Shown: positions 50,736 to 60,183, numbered from the stretch's first letter. The stretch: 64,000 nt of DNA from Cerasicoccus sp. TK19100 (GCF_027257155.1 NZ_JAPWDU010000003.1:434001-498000); one strand, 5' to 3'. The notes: a model not told the origin generated them from the letters alone. Numbers and translations are program-made.

Positions 50736-51488
50736 TTGGCCAATTATCCGGAGCGCGCCTATGCATTCATCGAGCAGTTGGCACCCTGCGAGTTTGTGGC
50801 GTTTGGCTCGCTGGATTTGGTCAATGGCAACCTGGAGATTGGTGCGAGTCGCGATGTGCCGGGATTTGCTGGAGCCATGGAAAACTTCGGCCAGTTGATG
50901 ACCCAGTATGAGCTCTACAGCTGGGACCCAAGCATTAATGATGGGCAGCCCTTTACGCGCAGTGATTATTTTTCCCGTCGGCAGTTTCGGGACACGGACA
51001 TCTACGCGGAGGTTTACCAGCCGCTGGGCATTGATGACCATTGTGCGGTGCACGTGAGTGGGACCGATAGCGAAGTCGCCTTTTTCGGCATCGAGCGTCA
51101 CCGTGGGCCGGACTACTCGGACGACGAGCGTGATCTGCTGCAAATGGCGCAATCCATCCTCGGCAGTGCGCGCAACCTCGCCCGGGCGCGGGATCGCCAA
51201 TCGGCCAGCGAGGCCAACCCGGCCGCCCTTTGCCGTGCGGGGCTTAGCCCCCGGGAGGCCGATGTGCTGGCACTCGTAGCCGATGGTAAAACAAACGACG
51301 AGATCGGGTTGATACTCGGGATTCAGTCGTCGACGGTTAAAGATTACCTCAAGCAGACTTTCCTCAAATCCGGCTGCCCCAACCGACTGGCCGCTACGAT
51401 GTGGGCCCTGCGGATCACGCAGATAGACGCCTCCCGTCGGCAACGGGTGCTGCTGCCCAATGTCACGGTGCCGGTGGCCGGCCTGTAG
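50736..51488 (+). CDS. LuxR-type transcriptional regulator with unclear start
   Basis: The C-terminal LuxR helix-turn-helix (LSPREADVLALVADGKTNDE, then STVKDYLKQTFLKSGCPNRL) is complete. The N-terminal 170 residues form an alpha/beta sensor-like domain resembling autoinducer-binding or GAF folds, without recognisable ligand residues. The first ordinary start is TTG 50736, but the same frame stays open back to a stop at 50655, and the residues there (SLTHEQVSQFCRASEALLKP) look like a natural helix. ATT at 50664 is the only plausible start-like codon there. The true start may therefore lie upstream, or an ATG may have been lost. Confidence 0.82.
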   Translation: MANYPERAYAFIEQLAPCEFVAFGSLDLVNGNLEIGASRDVPGFAGAMENFGQLMTQYELYSWDPSINDGQPFTRSDYFSRRQFRDTDIYAEVYQPLGIDDHCAVHVSGTDSEVAFFGIERHRGPDYSDDERDLLQMAQSILGSARNLARARDRQSASEANPAALCRAGLSPREADVLALVADGKTNDEIGLILGIQSSTVKDYLKQTFLKSGCPNRLAATMWALRITQIDASRRQRVLLPNVTVPVAGL

Positions 51489-51557
51489 CCCCTAGGCCAA
51501 TCAGCCCCCTCCAAAAGTGGGATACCTCTACATTGCCTTATCGGGTAAGCTGGGAGC

Positions 51558-52184
51558 ATGTTTAATGCTGCTCATCATCACCGCTACTCGGGCTTTGCCC
51601 AGGGCGTTCTCCTCCGGATATTTGTTTTGGTCGGTTTGCAGGCGACGGTATCTATCGCGGATGCGGCGGTCGTTATTAACGCCGCGGAAGTTGGCGGTGA
51701 CGTAGTCTTCACGGGCTCGGGGACACTGGATACGACGGGCCTGACCAAAGACATCACCGGCGGCTATGCGAGTATCCTCGTACCTGCACAAGGTATCTTT
51801 GTCTCTACTACCGGGACCATGGATTTCTATTTCATCAATGGTCCGTTGGTGGCGTTTGGCTCGAGCCTTGGCACTGCCGCTAGCTCGCAGACGGGGGATT
51901 CCTTAGGGGTGCTCAATTCTGGGGGCCAAAACTACTTCTTAGTGCCGACGGGATATGGCGGCAGCGCACTGGCATTCTCTTCCACTTATAGTGGGCAGAA
52001 TATGACCAGCCTTGGCCTGACCCCGGGCACTTACCAATGGACGCTCCCCAGTGACACCGTCACCTTAAACGTGGGCGCGGCCGTGGTGCCCGAGCCGACA
52101 ACCTACATTGCGATGGCAGGCTTTGCGGGACTGGGTGTCTTCGTTTGGCGTCGCCGTAGCGCCAGGTCGAAGAAGGCGCAATAA
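51558..52184 (+). CDS. PEP-CTERM surface protein
   Basis: The 208-residue protein has a signal peptide (residues 13-36, VLLRIFVLVGLQATVSIADA), a beta-rich Gly/Ser/Thr middle without Cys, and the C-terminal signal VPEPTTYIAMAGFAGLGVF followed by RRR. The signal marks it for exosortase processing. No enzymatic motif is visible. It might be a surface adhesin or matrix protein. Confidence 0.88.
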   Translation: MFNAAHHHRYSGFAQGVLLRIFVLVGLQATVSIADAAVVINAAEVGGDVVFTGSGTLDTTGLTKDITGGYASILVPAQGIFVSTTGTMDFYFINGPLVAFGSSLGTAASSQTGDSLGVLNSGGQNYFLVPTGYGGSALAFSSTYSGQNMTSLGLTPGTYQWTLPSDTVTLNVGAAVVPEPTTYIAMAGFAGLGVFVWRRRSARSKKAQ

Positions 52185-52247
52185 ACTTTGGCTACTACAT
52201 ACCTCCCCGCGGGGCGTCCTCCTTTGGTCGGGAGGGCGCCTCTTGCT

Positions 52248-53595
52248 TTACGCCAGGTCTTCCGTGGCCGACTGGTTGTCCGGGTGCAGGGCGAGGAGGC
52301 GTCGGGAGAGCAGGCGGTTTTCGATCTTGCGGCATAGGCTGTTGCTCTGCTCCAGGAAGATGGAAAACATGCGGTCGCCGATGAGGTCGTCGCCAGTCAG
52401 CTCCGTTAGCGCGAGGTGCTGGAGCTCGGTGGTTTTGCGATGCAGGGCGCGGAGCTCCTCGGTGCAGGTGGTGTCGTTGAGCTCTTTATCCAGCTCGAGC
52501 GTGCGGTTGACGAAAATATCCAGGCGCTCCTTTTGAATTTGCAGGCTTTCTTTGCGCTCTTCTTCGCGGAGCTGGCGGTAGCGCTGCCAGCCGAGCCAGA
52601 ACAAGGCGATAAATGCCACGATCAGCTCCTTAGCGGCGGAAAGGGACTCGAGGAAGCTGGCCACGGTGTCGATGCCGGCGTAGGGCTGCAGGTAATTGTG
52701 GCTGGCCGGGTGCCAGTTGGGCGCAAGGCGTTCCTCGGCCTCGGTTTGGCTGAGTAATCCGGGGAACTCCCGCTGCAGGCGCTCGCCAAAGACGACATCC
52801 AGCGTGGCGTCGATCAGGGGCTTGGGCGCGCTGCGGAGGACGGCGAGCCGCGCGGTGCTGGAGAGGGTTTCCACTGGCACCGGCGGAATGCCCCGCATGC
52901 CGGAGTAAATGCCGCGCGGGATTTCGTTAACCGTGTAAAAGTTGTGGTCGAAGGCGATGGCGCGGGCGTCGTCAATGGGCAGCAGGCGATAGCCGCCGCT
53001 GTTCAACATTTGCCGCAGGCCGGGGCTGCTCATGCTGGTGATCTCGATGGCGGCCTCGACTTCGGGCAGGAGCGGCATCTCGTATGTCTCGCCCCACTGG
53101 GTGGACTCCGGCGAGGGCGTGATCCCGTAGTGCTCGAAGATGACCTCCGCATGCGCGTGGTCGGCGGAGCCCGGCGGCCCGTAGATGATGTGTTTGCCGT
53201 TTAGGTCGGTGATGCGGCGGACATTCGAGGTCGTGGCGGACAATGACATGGACGAATTCATCGTAAACCGGTGCCACGACCGCCATCTGCGCGGTGAGCA
53301 AGGTGTCCGCCGAGACCATGGCCAAGTCGACCTTACCGCTGGCGAGCAGCTCGCGGTTGGCGATGGAGCCGTCGGTGTAAATGACCTCCACCTCGGCCCC
53401 GGTCGCAGCGCGGAGCTCTTCAGCGATCATCTGAGTCAACTGGTTAAAGGAGCCCCCGCGAATACCGCCGGCAATGGTGACCTTGTCCGGCATGCGCTCC
53501 CGCGTCCCGAACCAGACGGCGAGGGAGAGGATCAGCAGGGCCAGCATCAGCAGCGCAATGCTTCGGCGGACCGTGGCGGTTTTAATTTTACTCAC
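52248..53595 (-). pseudogene. TAXI-family TRAP solute-binding protein, frameshifted
   Basis: The first frame (GTG 53595) has a membrane/signal helix and TAXI motifs: KVTIAGGIRGGSFNQLTQMI, then SGKVDLAMVSADTLLTAQ and VYDEFVHVIVRHD. The second frame continues the same protein from ITDLNGKHIIYGPPGSADHA to the end. The joint is near 53224-53225, where one extra T on the plus strand breaks the frame. After the binding domain comes an unusual C-terminal membrane helix (ELIVAFIALFWLGW) and a long coiled coil. It may be a true pseudogene or a sequencing error. No TRAP permease gene is adjacent. Confidence 0.8.
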
Positions 53596-53622
53596 GTAGC
53601 GGCGTTGTTGGGGTGTATCACA

Positions 53623-54741
53623 ATGGGTCGTGGCGGAAATGTCGAGCCCGGCCTTGCCAGCGCGCCGCTGGGCCACCAAGTTGGGCGCATGCAGGCGGGA
53701 TCTCTACCTCTGACTCTGGCCCCCGGATGGAAGAACGTTCCACCGCAGGCCACCGGGCGACACTTGGTCTGGAAAAAAGACCGCCGATGGCGCGCCTCGG
53801 ACACGGATTTCAACAACCCCGGCGACCTCGGCCCATGCAGCCCGATCGACTGCCCCGTGGCCTACGACCCGACCCGCGAGCTCATTTACCGCTACCACTG
53901 CGCCCAGTGGGGCGATCGCCGCGACGCCAGCGAGCTGCGCCAAATCCGCGCCGATGGCAGTGGCGACGACAGGCTCTTTGGCTTGGGTCTGAATAAGTGG
54001 GCGCTGTGGCTGTGCCGGTTTTTGCCGGACCGGGATGCCCTGGCGGCCCTCGTTGCCACCGAGATGCCGAGCAAGGCCGACGGCACGGTCGTGATCCAAC
54101 ACCAGCTGGCGTGGTTCGATGTCGCCAAAAAACAGTCCCTGCTGGTGAATTTGCCCCGCGACTGCTTTTACCCGCTGGACCTTCACCCCGGCGCGAAGCG
54201 GGTCCTTTTTCATGGGGCGGAGGGCTACCAGGTCGTCGATTTCTCCGGCCGGCGGTTGTATCGCCTTGGGCCCAAAGGCCTGCCCGAGGGGCGCGGCGGC
54301 AGCTTTAACCCCAACAACCCGGACGAGCTGGTCCTCGGTGGCGGGGGCATCATGCTGGTCCGCCGCGACGCCACCTTCATCCGCCTGCGCGACCGCGGCG
54401 TGAACCCCGTCTGGTCGCCCGATGGGCAGGATTTGTTCTTCGCCGAGAGCAGCAGCGATCTCTGGCACCGTGCGGCGGATGGCTCCATCGAGCGCTTGCT
54501 CTCAGTCGCCGGCAACCGCTATTCCGAGGTAAATCGCGCGCGCCCGGTGCAGATTACCCGTGATGGGCGATACCTGGCGCTCGCGATCACGCGTCGTGTT
54601 CGTCGACAGGCCGTCGAAGGGGCCTACACTCAGGGCGAATCCAGCGGCTGGGCCGAAATACCGGCCGTCTGCATTCTTGATTTGGTCGAGAAAATCGCCT
54701 GGCAAACCTCTGCGAATGGCCCGGTTTGCTGGCTGGAGTAA
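53623..54741 (+). CDS. Beta-propeller-like (PD40/TolB-type) protein
   Basis: The 372-residue protein contains at least one clear WD40-like PD40 repeat (VNPVWSPDGQDLFFAES) and weaker ones (ITRDGRYLALAIT, and LHPGAKRVLFHGAEG). It is probably a beta-propeller of six or so blades. It lacks a signal peptide. ATG 53623 is only 27 bases from the divergent TAXI gene start. ATG 53689 gives a more usual gap and may be the real start. The function is unknown. Confidence 0.78.
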   Translation: MGRGGNVEPGLASAPLGHQVGRMQAGSLPLTLAPGWKNVPPQATGRHLVWKKDRRWRASDTDFNNPGDLGPCSPIDCPVAYDPTRELIYRYHCAQWGDRRDASELRQIRADGSGDDRLFGLGLNKWALWLCRFLPDRDALAALVATEMPSKADGTVVIQHQLAWFDVAKKQSLLVNLPRDCFYPLDLHPGAKRVLFHGAEGYQVVDFSGRRLYRLGPKGLPEGRGGSFNPNNPDELVLGGGGIMLVRRDATFIRLRDRGVNPVWSPDGQDLFFAESSSDLWHRAADGSIERLLSVAGNRYSEVNRARPVQITRDGRYLALAITRRVRRQAVEGAYTQGESSGWAEIPAVCILDLVEKIAWQTSANGPVCWLE

Positions 54742-54957
54742 AAAATATGGAATAATTTTCTCCGTTAACGTCTCTTTAATGAGTCACGTGATATTAACTC
54801 TCTCGTAACCAAGAGGATGATCTAAGCCTGAGTCCGTTAGGTTATGAGTCTTAATGTCATACGAGTTCCTAAAAAAAAAGTTGCGCTCAAACCTATTTGA
54901 GCACATGCTTCGATCAAAATCCACTTACCTGGCCTCACACATCTCCTTAAACTTGTC

Positions 54958-55887
54958 ATGAAACTACTTTCCAAACTTTCCATCATTGCAGGTGCTGCCG
55001 CACTCGCGACCCCGATGCTCACCGCCCAAACGACCGAGGTCGCCACCATCCCGGTAGGTGTTGTGGAGATGACGATTCCCGCAGGGAACACGGTTGTTGC
55101 TCCAATTTTTGTCAATGCCAATGACTTTCAAGGGAATTCAACTTCACTAGTAGAAGGATCTGGTGTTACGACAGTGAACTTTGGTTCTTCCGTGTTTACT
55201 GCTGGTTCATTTAACGAAGGTGATTTTCCCGCATACTACCTAGAGGTTGTTGCTGGAGATGCGGAAGGCTACGCTTTTGATATTATTTCAAACACTGGCA
55301 GTTCTGTTGTTGTTGCTGGTCTGCTTAAGACGGACATCATGCTCGACGATGTGGAAACTTTTGCTATTCGTAAGCATATTACGCTCGGCCAGTTTTTTGG
55401 ACAAGCCGATGCTATTGCACGTCGTGATGAAGTTAAGTTCTTTAATTCCGATGGCAGCATCACAATTGCTTCCTACACGGGCAGTTCATGGGTGTCTTCA
55501 GCGGGTACTGTAGATGAAAAGCCCATCTATGCAGGGACTGGCTTTATTAGCACGTTGAGCAACGACATCGCAGTTACTGCCACTGGTACTGTGAAGTCCA
55601 CTAAAACCGTGGTTCCTATCTATCTATTGGCTCAGCTTAATCTAGTTGCCACTGGCAGCCCCGTCGAAATGTCTGTCGCATATAGTGGGTTGGGTGATCA
55701 GCTTGCACGCCGCGATGAAATCAAGTTTTTGGCTCCTGGAACATTAGACACAGTAGCTATTATCAGCGCTAACGGAAGTGGTGGATTTAGTGGCAGTGAC
55801 GTGACGGAGCTGCCTGCAGGTGAGGCTTACATCTTCACCGTTTCGAATGACACTCACGTCACACTTCCTAGCATTCTTGACAATTAA
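54958..55887 (+). CDS. Secreted TIGR02597-like protein
   Basis: The 309-residue protein has a signal peptide (LSIIAGAAALATPMLTAQ). The mature part carries the pattern VAGLLKTDIMLDDVETFAIRK-HITLGQFFG that I associate with the TIGR02597 family of verrucomicrobial secreted proteins. Two related segments, IARRDEVKFF (near 160) and LARRDEIKFL (near 250), indicate an internal duplication. There is no PEP-CTERM tail. The upstream gap of 216 bases has a hairpin at 54885-54902. The biochemical role is unknown. Confidence 0.75.
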   Translation: MKLLSKLSIIAGAAALATPMLTAQTTEVATIPVGVVEMTIPAGNTVVAPIFVNANDFQGNSTSLVEGSGVTTVNFGSSVFTAGSFNEGDFPAYYLEVVAGDAEGYAFDIISNTGSSVVVAGLLKTDIMLDDVETFAIRKHITLGQFFGQADAIARRDEVKFFNSDGSITIASYTGSSWVSSAGTVDEKPIYAGTGFISTLSNDIAVTATGTVKSTKTVVPIYLLAQLNLVATGSPVEMSVAYSGLGDQLARRDEIKFLAPGTLDTVAIISANGSGGFSGSDVTELPAGEAYIFTVSNDTHVTLPSILDN

Positions 55888-55931
55888 CTTTTGTCTGTTA
55901 TCTGCTAATTACATTCTATTGAATCTTTACT

Positions 55932-56525
55932 ATGAAAAAAATAGCCGCACTCCTTTCTCTTGCAATTGCGCCAGCCTTTAGCTTCGGGGCCATCACAATC
56001 AGTATTTATGCTGAAACACTCGATGGTGTATATCTGAATCCGGATTTGTCGCCTGTTAATCAGACCTATACAATCTCCATTGGTACACTCTCTGGTCTTA
56101 CTACTTTCTCCGACTTCACCAATCTTTCGGCGTCTGAACAAGCCGATTATTTAGTGAATATTGGTTCTAATTTCGAACCGGTTGGCACTTATAATTTTGA
56201 AGCGAATGGGCAGTTGGTCCTCATTCCGGCTTACAATGGTGATGCACCAGCACCACAAGGCACTCAGCTTTATACTTTTGTGAAAGATGCCCTTGGGACT
56301 GTTCAAGGTCTCTTCACTAGCGAAGGTACCAATGATTGGATCGTTCCAGCTGAAAACGGTAGTGCGCGTCTCTTTCTCAATGCAGGGACACCTACAGCAC
56401 TGATCGGTGGCATCAGCGGCGACAATGCAGTTCTTCAAGCAGTTCCCGAGCCTTCCACCTACGCGCTGCTTGCCGGTGTGATGACGCTGGGTCTGGTGGC
56501 ATATCGCCGTCGTCAGAAGGCGTAA
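55932..56525 (+). CDS. PEP-CTERM surface protein
   Basis: The 197-residue protein has a signal peptide (KKIAALLSLAIAPAFSFGA), a beta-rich middle and the C-terminal signal VPEPSTYALLAGVMTLGLVA followed by RRR. It follows the TIGR02597-like gene by 44 bases on the same strand, so the two are probably co-expressed. A strong terminator follows. No enzyme motif is seen. Confidence 0.9.
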   Translation: MKKIAALLSLAIAPAFSFGAITISIYAETLDGVYLNPDLSPVNQTYTISIGTLSGLTTFSDFTNLSASEQADYLVNIGSNFEPVGTYNFEANGQLVLIPAYNGDAPAPQGTQLYTFVKDALGTVQGLFTSEGTNDWIVPAENGSARLFLNAGTPTALIGGISGDNAVLQAVPEPSTYALLAGVMTLGLVAYRRRQKA

Positions 56526-56545
56526 GTATTGCCAATTAATTTTTC

Positions 56546-56578
56546 CTGTCCCCCTGGCGTAAGTCAGGGGGATTTTTA
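56546..56578 (+). terminator. Rho-independent terminator after the PEP-CTERM gene
   Basis: CCCCCTG and CAGGGGG form a short GC stem followed by ATTTTTATT. It ends 82 bases before the gspG start and so separates the secreted-protein pair from the secretion operon. Confidence 0.88.
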
Positions 56579-56659
56579 TTGTCTGAATCAGGCAGCTGGC
56601 CTAGTTAGGTTATATTAAATCGGTAGGAACTTTCTTGGCCGAACCACCTCTTACATACC

Positions 56660-57118
56660 ATGGAAATGACTTCTCATCGCTTGAATCGTGGGGCTCCGAA
56701 GCGTGCTGCCGGTTTTACTCTTTTGGAAATTATCATCGTTGTTGGCTTGATCGCCGCCTTGGCTGGCGCGTTGATCGTCGGTTTGCAGGGCACCGGAACG
56801 GCGGGCCAAGTCCAGATTGAGAAGCAATTTGTCACGACTGGAGTGAAGGCTCCGCTGATGGCCTACCGGCTAAACATGGGCGATTATCCTTCTACGGACC
56901 AAGGCTTGGCGGCGTTGGTCACGGCTCCCGCTGGTGTCGGCGGCAAATGGGTCGGCCCGTATTTGGACAAGGCAGCCGTGGATTCCTGGGGACAACCTTA
57001 CAACTACCGTTACCCGGGCACGAACAACAAGAACGGCACGCCCGACATTTGGTCCAACGGGCCAAACCGCCAAAATGAAGAAGGCGGCGGTGACGACGTA
57101 AACAATTGGGATCAGTAA
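56660..57118 (+). CDS. gspG: Type II secretion major pseudopilin GspG
   Basis: The 152-residue protein has the prepilin leader ending AAGFTLLEIIIVVGLIAAL, where the peptidase cuts after Gly. The rest shows the GspG signature YPSTDQGLAALVTAP and a C-terminal calcium-binding-like loop (DIWSNGPNRQNEEGGGDD). GspG builds the pseudopilus. It is the first gene of the visible T2SS operon, and the next pseudopilin gene follows after 25 bases. Confidence 0.95.
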   Translation: MEMTSHRLNRGAPKRAAGFTLLEIIIVVGLIAALAGALIVGLQGTGTAGQVQIEKQFVTTGVKAPLMAYRLNMGDYPSTDQGLAALVTAPAGVGGKWVGPYLDKAAVDSWGQPYNYRYPGTNNKNGTPDIWSNGPNRQNEEGGGDDVNNWDQ

Positions 57119-57143
57119 TTCTGACCCCGGGTCTTAGCAGTTC

Positions 57144-57782
57144 ATGATCCGCCATTCGCGCCAGCTACAGACTCATCGCGGGCGCGCGTTTACGCTGATT
57201 GAAATAGTCTTCGCACTGAGCCTGATTGCGCTCATGGCGGGCTTCGTGGCGTCGTATAATTTCGAGAGTCTGCTCAACAACGCCGGGACCAAGCCCGCAT
57301 ACGAGATCTTCCGCGAGGCCACGCACGAAGCGCGACTACAGGCCATCAACGAGGCCAGCGTTGTTTATCTGTCCTACGATCCGGAGTCGCAAAAGTTCCT
57401 GCTGCGGACGGATGCGGCCCCCGCCATTCAGGAGGAAGACTCCGGCTTTGGCACGCTGCCCACGGTCAACCGCTATGGTTACCTTGAAGACGAGGAGGAC
57501 GATGAAGCGGTGGTGGAGCCAGCGTCGCGGACCGAGTTTCAGGTTTACGATGAAGACCTGGAGGTCATTTTTCGCGGGTTAAAGGCTGAAAGCGACGGGG
57601 TTGCGGACTTTTCGGGCGAGTATTTTGAGGAGCCGCTTCCATATTTGGTATTTCACCCGAGCGGGGTATCGAGCCTCGCGGAGGTCATTTTGCGCGATGC
57701 CAATGGCGATGAATTAGTCCTGACTTTGGATGCTTTTTCAAATGGTCCACAACTTTCTCTGGATGAAGGGGTTGGATTTTAA
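57144..57782 (+). CDS. Minor pseudopilin, GspH-like
   Basis: The 212-residue protein has a prepilin motif RAFTLIEIVFALSLIALMAG, where the residue before the Phe is Ala instead of the usual Gly. The helix is followed by a beta domain with an acidic insert (EDEEDDEAVVEP). It matches GspH by position and size. The Ala at the cleavage site is unusual: prepilin peptidases strongly prefer Gly but accept Ala in some cases. Confidence 0.82.
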   Translation: MIRHSRQLQTHRGRAFTLIEIVFALSLIALMAGFVASYNFESLLNNAGTKPAYEIFREATHEARLQAINEASVVYLSYDPESQKFLLRTDAAPAIQEEDSGFGTLPTVNRYGYLEDEEDDEAVVEPASRTEFQVYDEDLEVIFRGLKAESDGVADFSGEYFEEPLPYLVFHPSGVSSLAEVILRDANGDELVLTLDAFSNGPQLSLDEGVGF

Positions 57783-57834
57783 AGTTTCCGGAAACAACTA
57801 GCTATGCCCGCAGTCATTAATGCGGGCCATCTCC

Positions 57835-58290
57835 ATGAACACCTGTCGCCAAAATCGCCGTGACGGCTTTACCTTGATTGAAGCAATCTTGGCGATTGGC
57901 TTGTTTGCGGTGGCCTCGGGCATGCTGATTCAGGCGGCGGTTAACTCGGTTTTCGCCTACGAAGCGGTTAAATCCAACTCCGACCAGAGCCAGATTTACC
58001 GTTACCTGCTGCGCTCCATTGCGGCCATTGAGGACCAGGAAGAAATGGAGGATGGCGGCGATTGGCAACTACCCGATGACACGACTGCGAACTGGGAAGT
58101 GGTCATCGAAGACACCGAAATGGTGGACCTCTTTCACGTTACGGTGGAGATTGAACTGGAAGATGATGATGAGCCGACTTCCTTCGAGCTCTACCTTTAC
58201 CGGCCGGACTGGTCTTCGGTCGATACCGACCGCGAAACGCTGATCAACGACCGCCGCGAAAACCTGGAGGACCGACGAGATGGATTCTAG
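57835..58290 (+). CDS. Minor pseudopilin, GspI-like
   Basis: The 151-residue protein starts with a short leader and the motif DGFTLIEAILAIGLFAVASG, then a small periplasmic domain. Size and place fit GspI, which helps start the pseudopilus tip. ATG 57835 is used; an earlier Met at 57820 would add five residues. It overlaps the next gene by 11 bases. Confidence 0.85.
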   Translation: MNTCRQNRRDGFTLIEAILAIGLFAVASGMLIQAAVNSVFAYEAVKSNSDQSQIYRYLLRSIAAIEDQEEMEDGGDWQLPDDTTANWEVVIEDTEMVDLFHVTVEIELEDDDEPTSFELYLYRPDWSSVDTDRETLINDRRENLEDRRDGF

Positions 58291-58954
58291 GCCACGCAGC
58301 GCACGAGGATTCACGCTGATTGAGATGGTCCTGGTGATTGGCTTGTCAGGCTTTTTGCTGATGGGGGCCGTGTCGCTTATCTTTGGGCTGATGATGCTGA
58401 AAACCAGTGCTGAAGCCGCGCCTCAGGAGTCGGAACATATTGCCAATGTGCGGCGTTTTCTGGAGTATGTCTTCGCCGAAGCCGAGCCGATCCAGAACCT
58501 TGGCGACGAGGGCGGGGAGCCGCCCGAAGAGCCCGTCTCGTGGCGCAACATGCCGGGCAATAGTAATTTAAATGAATTCCTGCTGGCATTTCGCCTGCCG
58601 GGCAAGATCCCGCTTTTTGCCGACGACGAGCTCTACGCGCCGGAGGTGGATTGCTACCTGCGGCTGATCGACGACGAGGGGCTTTATCTGTATTGGCAGT
58701 CCGACGATATGGCCGACGAGAACATCGATGATTTTCGCCGGAGCCGCATCTCGCCACTGGTGACCAAGCTGGAGTATCTCTGGTATGACGCCGAGGACGA
58801 GCGTTGGGATGTGTCCGAGGAGATGGAGGAAAACGACGAAGGCGGCAACGATGTCCCGCAGTTCATTCGGCTGACTTTCGGGCAGGATGAGGACACGGCG
58901 ACGACGGCGCTTCTGCTGTTGCCACCGGGAGAAGAGGGGGTGCCGCGGTTATGA
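58280..58954 (+). CDS. Minor pseudopilin, GspJ-like
   Basis: The 224-residue protein has the prepilin motif RGFTLIEMVLVIGLSGFLL and a larger acidic periplasmic domain (EENDEGGND near the end). GspJ joins GspI and GspK at the pseudopilus tip. It overlaps gspI at the start and gspK at the end (four bases, GGTTATGA), so the three are translationally coupled. Confidence 0.85.
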   Translation: MDSRPRSARGFTLIEMVLVIGLSGFLLMGAVSLIFGLMMLKTSAEAAPQESEHIANVRRFLEYVFAEAEPIQNLGDEGGEPPEEPVSWRNMPGNSNLNEFLLAFRLPGKIPLFADDELYAPEVDCYLRLIDDEGLYLYWQSDDMADENIDDFRRSRISPLVTKLEYLWYDAEDERWDVSEEMEENDEGGNDVPQFIRLTFGQDEDTATTALLLLPPGEEGVPRL

Positions 58955-60144
58955 AATTAAGCGTCCATTCCCAGGCCACTCGCCGCCAAGGATTCCTGCT
59001 GCTCGTGGTGTTGGTATTTCTATTTATGGCCGCGGCGCTGGTAGTGTCGTTGTCCGAAAGCATGTTGCGCAACATTCGTTCCACGGCGACGGCCTCAGCG
59101 CGGGATGACCTGCGGATCACGGCGTTTTCCGCGATGGAAATTGCCCTCGCGACGCTGGCGGAGATCAAGGAGCTCGATGGAAAGCTGCACAGCCCGTCCC
59201 AAGGCTGGGGCAATCCGATGAGCTACGCCCCGGTGCAGTGGCCGGCGAACACGACCGTCACCGTGACGATCACCGACGAGACCGGCAAGATTCCGCTCAA
59301 CCCGCCCAATCGCGAGCGCATCCAGCAGCTGCTGGACTCGCTCGGCGTGGATTTCAGCCAGGGCGAGGAGCTGATCGATGCCTACATGGACTGGATCGAC
59401 GAGGACGATTTGGAGCGGCTCAACGGCGCGGAGGAGGACTATTACCGGAATATGACACCGCCTCGCAAACCGCCGAACCAGCCCATTACTTCGCATGACG
59501 CCTTCCGCTACATCAAGGGGTTTGACGAGTTGTTCTTCACTGAAAGCGGCGCGCCCAACGCCCTGTTTAAGCGTTTCAAGGACTCGACATCCTTTTACCA
59601 CGAGCACGAAGTAAACATCAATACCGCCTCGGATGCCATCTTGGGCATGTTGGAGGAAAACGCGGGCCTCGATCGCCACGCGCTGGACGATCTCAAGCTG
59701 GGCCTCGACCAAAAGGCGGGCACGGAAGACGATGGCTGGCCGGCCAGTGCGGACGATATCACCATCAACTCCGATGCGCCAGTGGGCTATGAGGCGCACG
59801 TTTTCCGCATTACCGTGCAGGTGGAGCAGGGGGACAAGCAGTTCCAGCTCGCCGCGCTGATCGACGATGAAGGCGGCTCCGACTCCAGCAACGGCGGGAA
59901 CAATGGCGGCAATGGCGGAGGCAACAACGGCGACGTCGCAGGTGAGGGCAATGGTCAGTCGGGCAACGGCCTACTCATCCCAGGCGAGGTTAACGTCGAG
60001 CCCAATCCGCAGTCGGATGATGAGGAATCGAAAACGGGTGATTCCGGCGGCTCCAGCAGTCAGAGCGTCGAACATTCTGTTGTTTACACTAATGGCCAAT
60101 GGCGCTTCTTGGAGCTGAATGAGAATCGACCGGAAGACGGTTGA
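58951..60144 (+). CDS. Minor pseudopilin, GspK-like, with disordered tail
   Basis: The 397-residue protein has a prepilin motif RRQGFLLLVVLVFLFMAAAL, lacking the Glu at position five as GspK often does, and the GspK signature DETGKIPLNPPNRERIQQLL, later NINTASDAILGMLEE. From about residue 310 the protein adds a Gly/Asn-rich and Ser/Glu-rich low-complexity tail that ordinary GspK lacks. GspK caps the pseudopilus. The tail might contact substrates or the secretin, but this is speculation. Confidence 0.88.
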   Translation: MKLSVHSQATRRQGFLLLVVLVFLFMAAALVVSLSESMLRNIRSTATASARDDLRITAFSAMEIALATLAEIKELDGKLHSPSQGWGNPMSYAPVQWPANTTVTVTITDETGKIPLNPPNRERIQQLLDSLGVDFSQGEELIDAYMDWIDEDDLERLNGAEEDYYRNMTPPRKPPNQPITSHDAFRYIKGFDELFFTESGAPNALFKRFKDSTSFYHEHEVNINTASDAILGMLEENAGLDRHALDDLKLGLDQKAGTEDDGWPASADDITINSDAPVGYEAHVFRITVQVEQGDKQFQLAALIDDEGGSDSSNGGNNGGNGGGNNGDVAGEGNGQSGNGLLIPGEVNVEPNPQSDDEESKTGDSGGSSSQSVEHSVVYTNGQWRFLELNENRPEDG

Positions 60145-60183
60145 TTTCTTGTGCACATGTCTTGATACTTCGCAATTTTCCCG

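Noticed and set aside
54885-54902. Hairpin GCTCAAACCTATTTGAGC near a run of A
   Set aside because: It resembles a minus-strand terminator, but no minus-strand gene ends there. It may be a leader structure of the 54958 gene, which cannot be decided.
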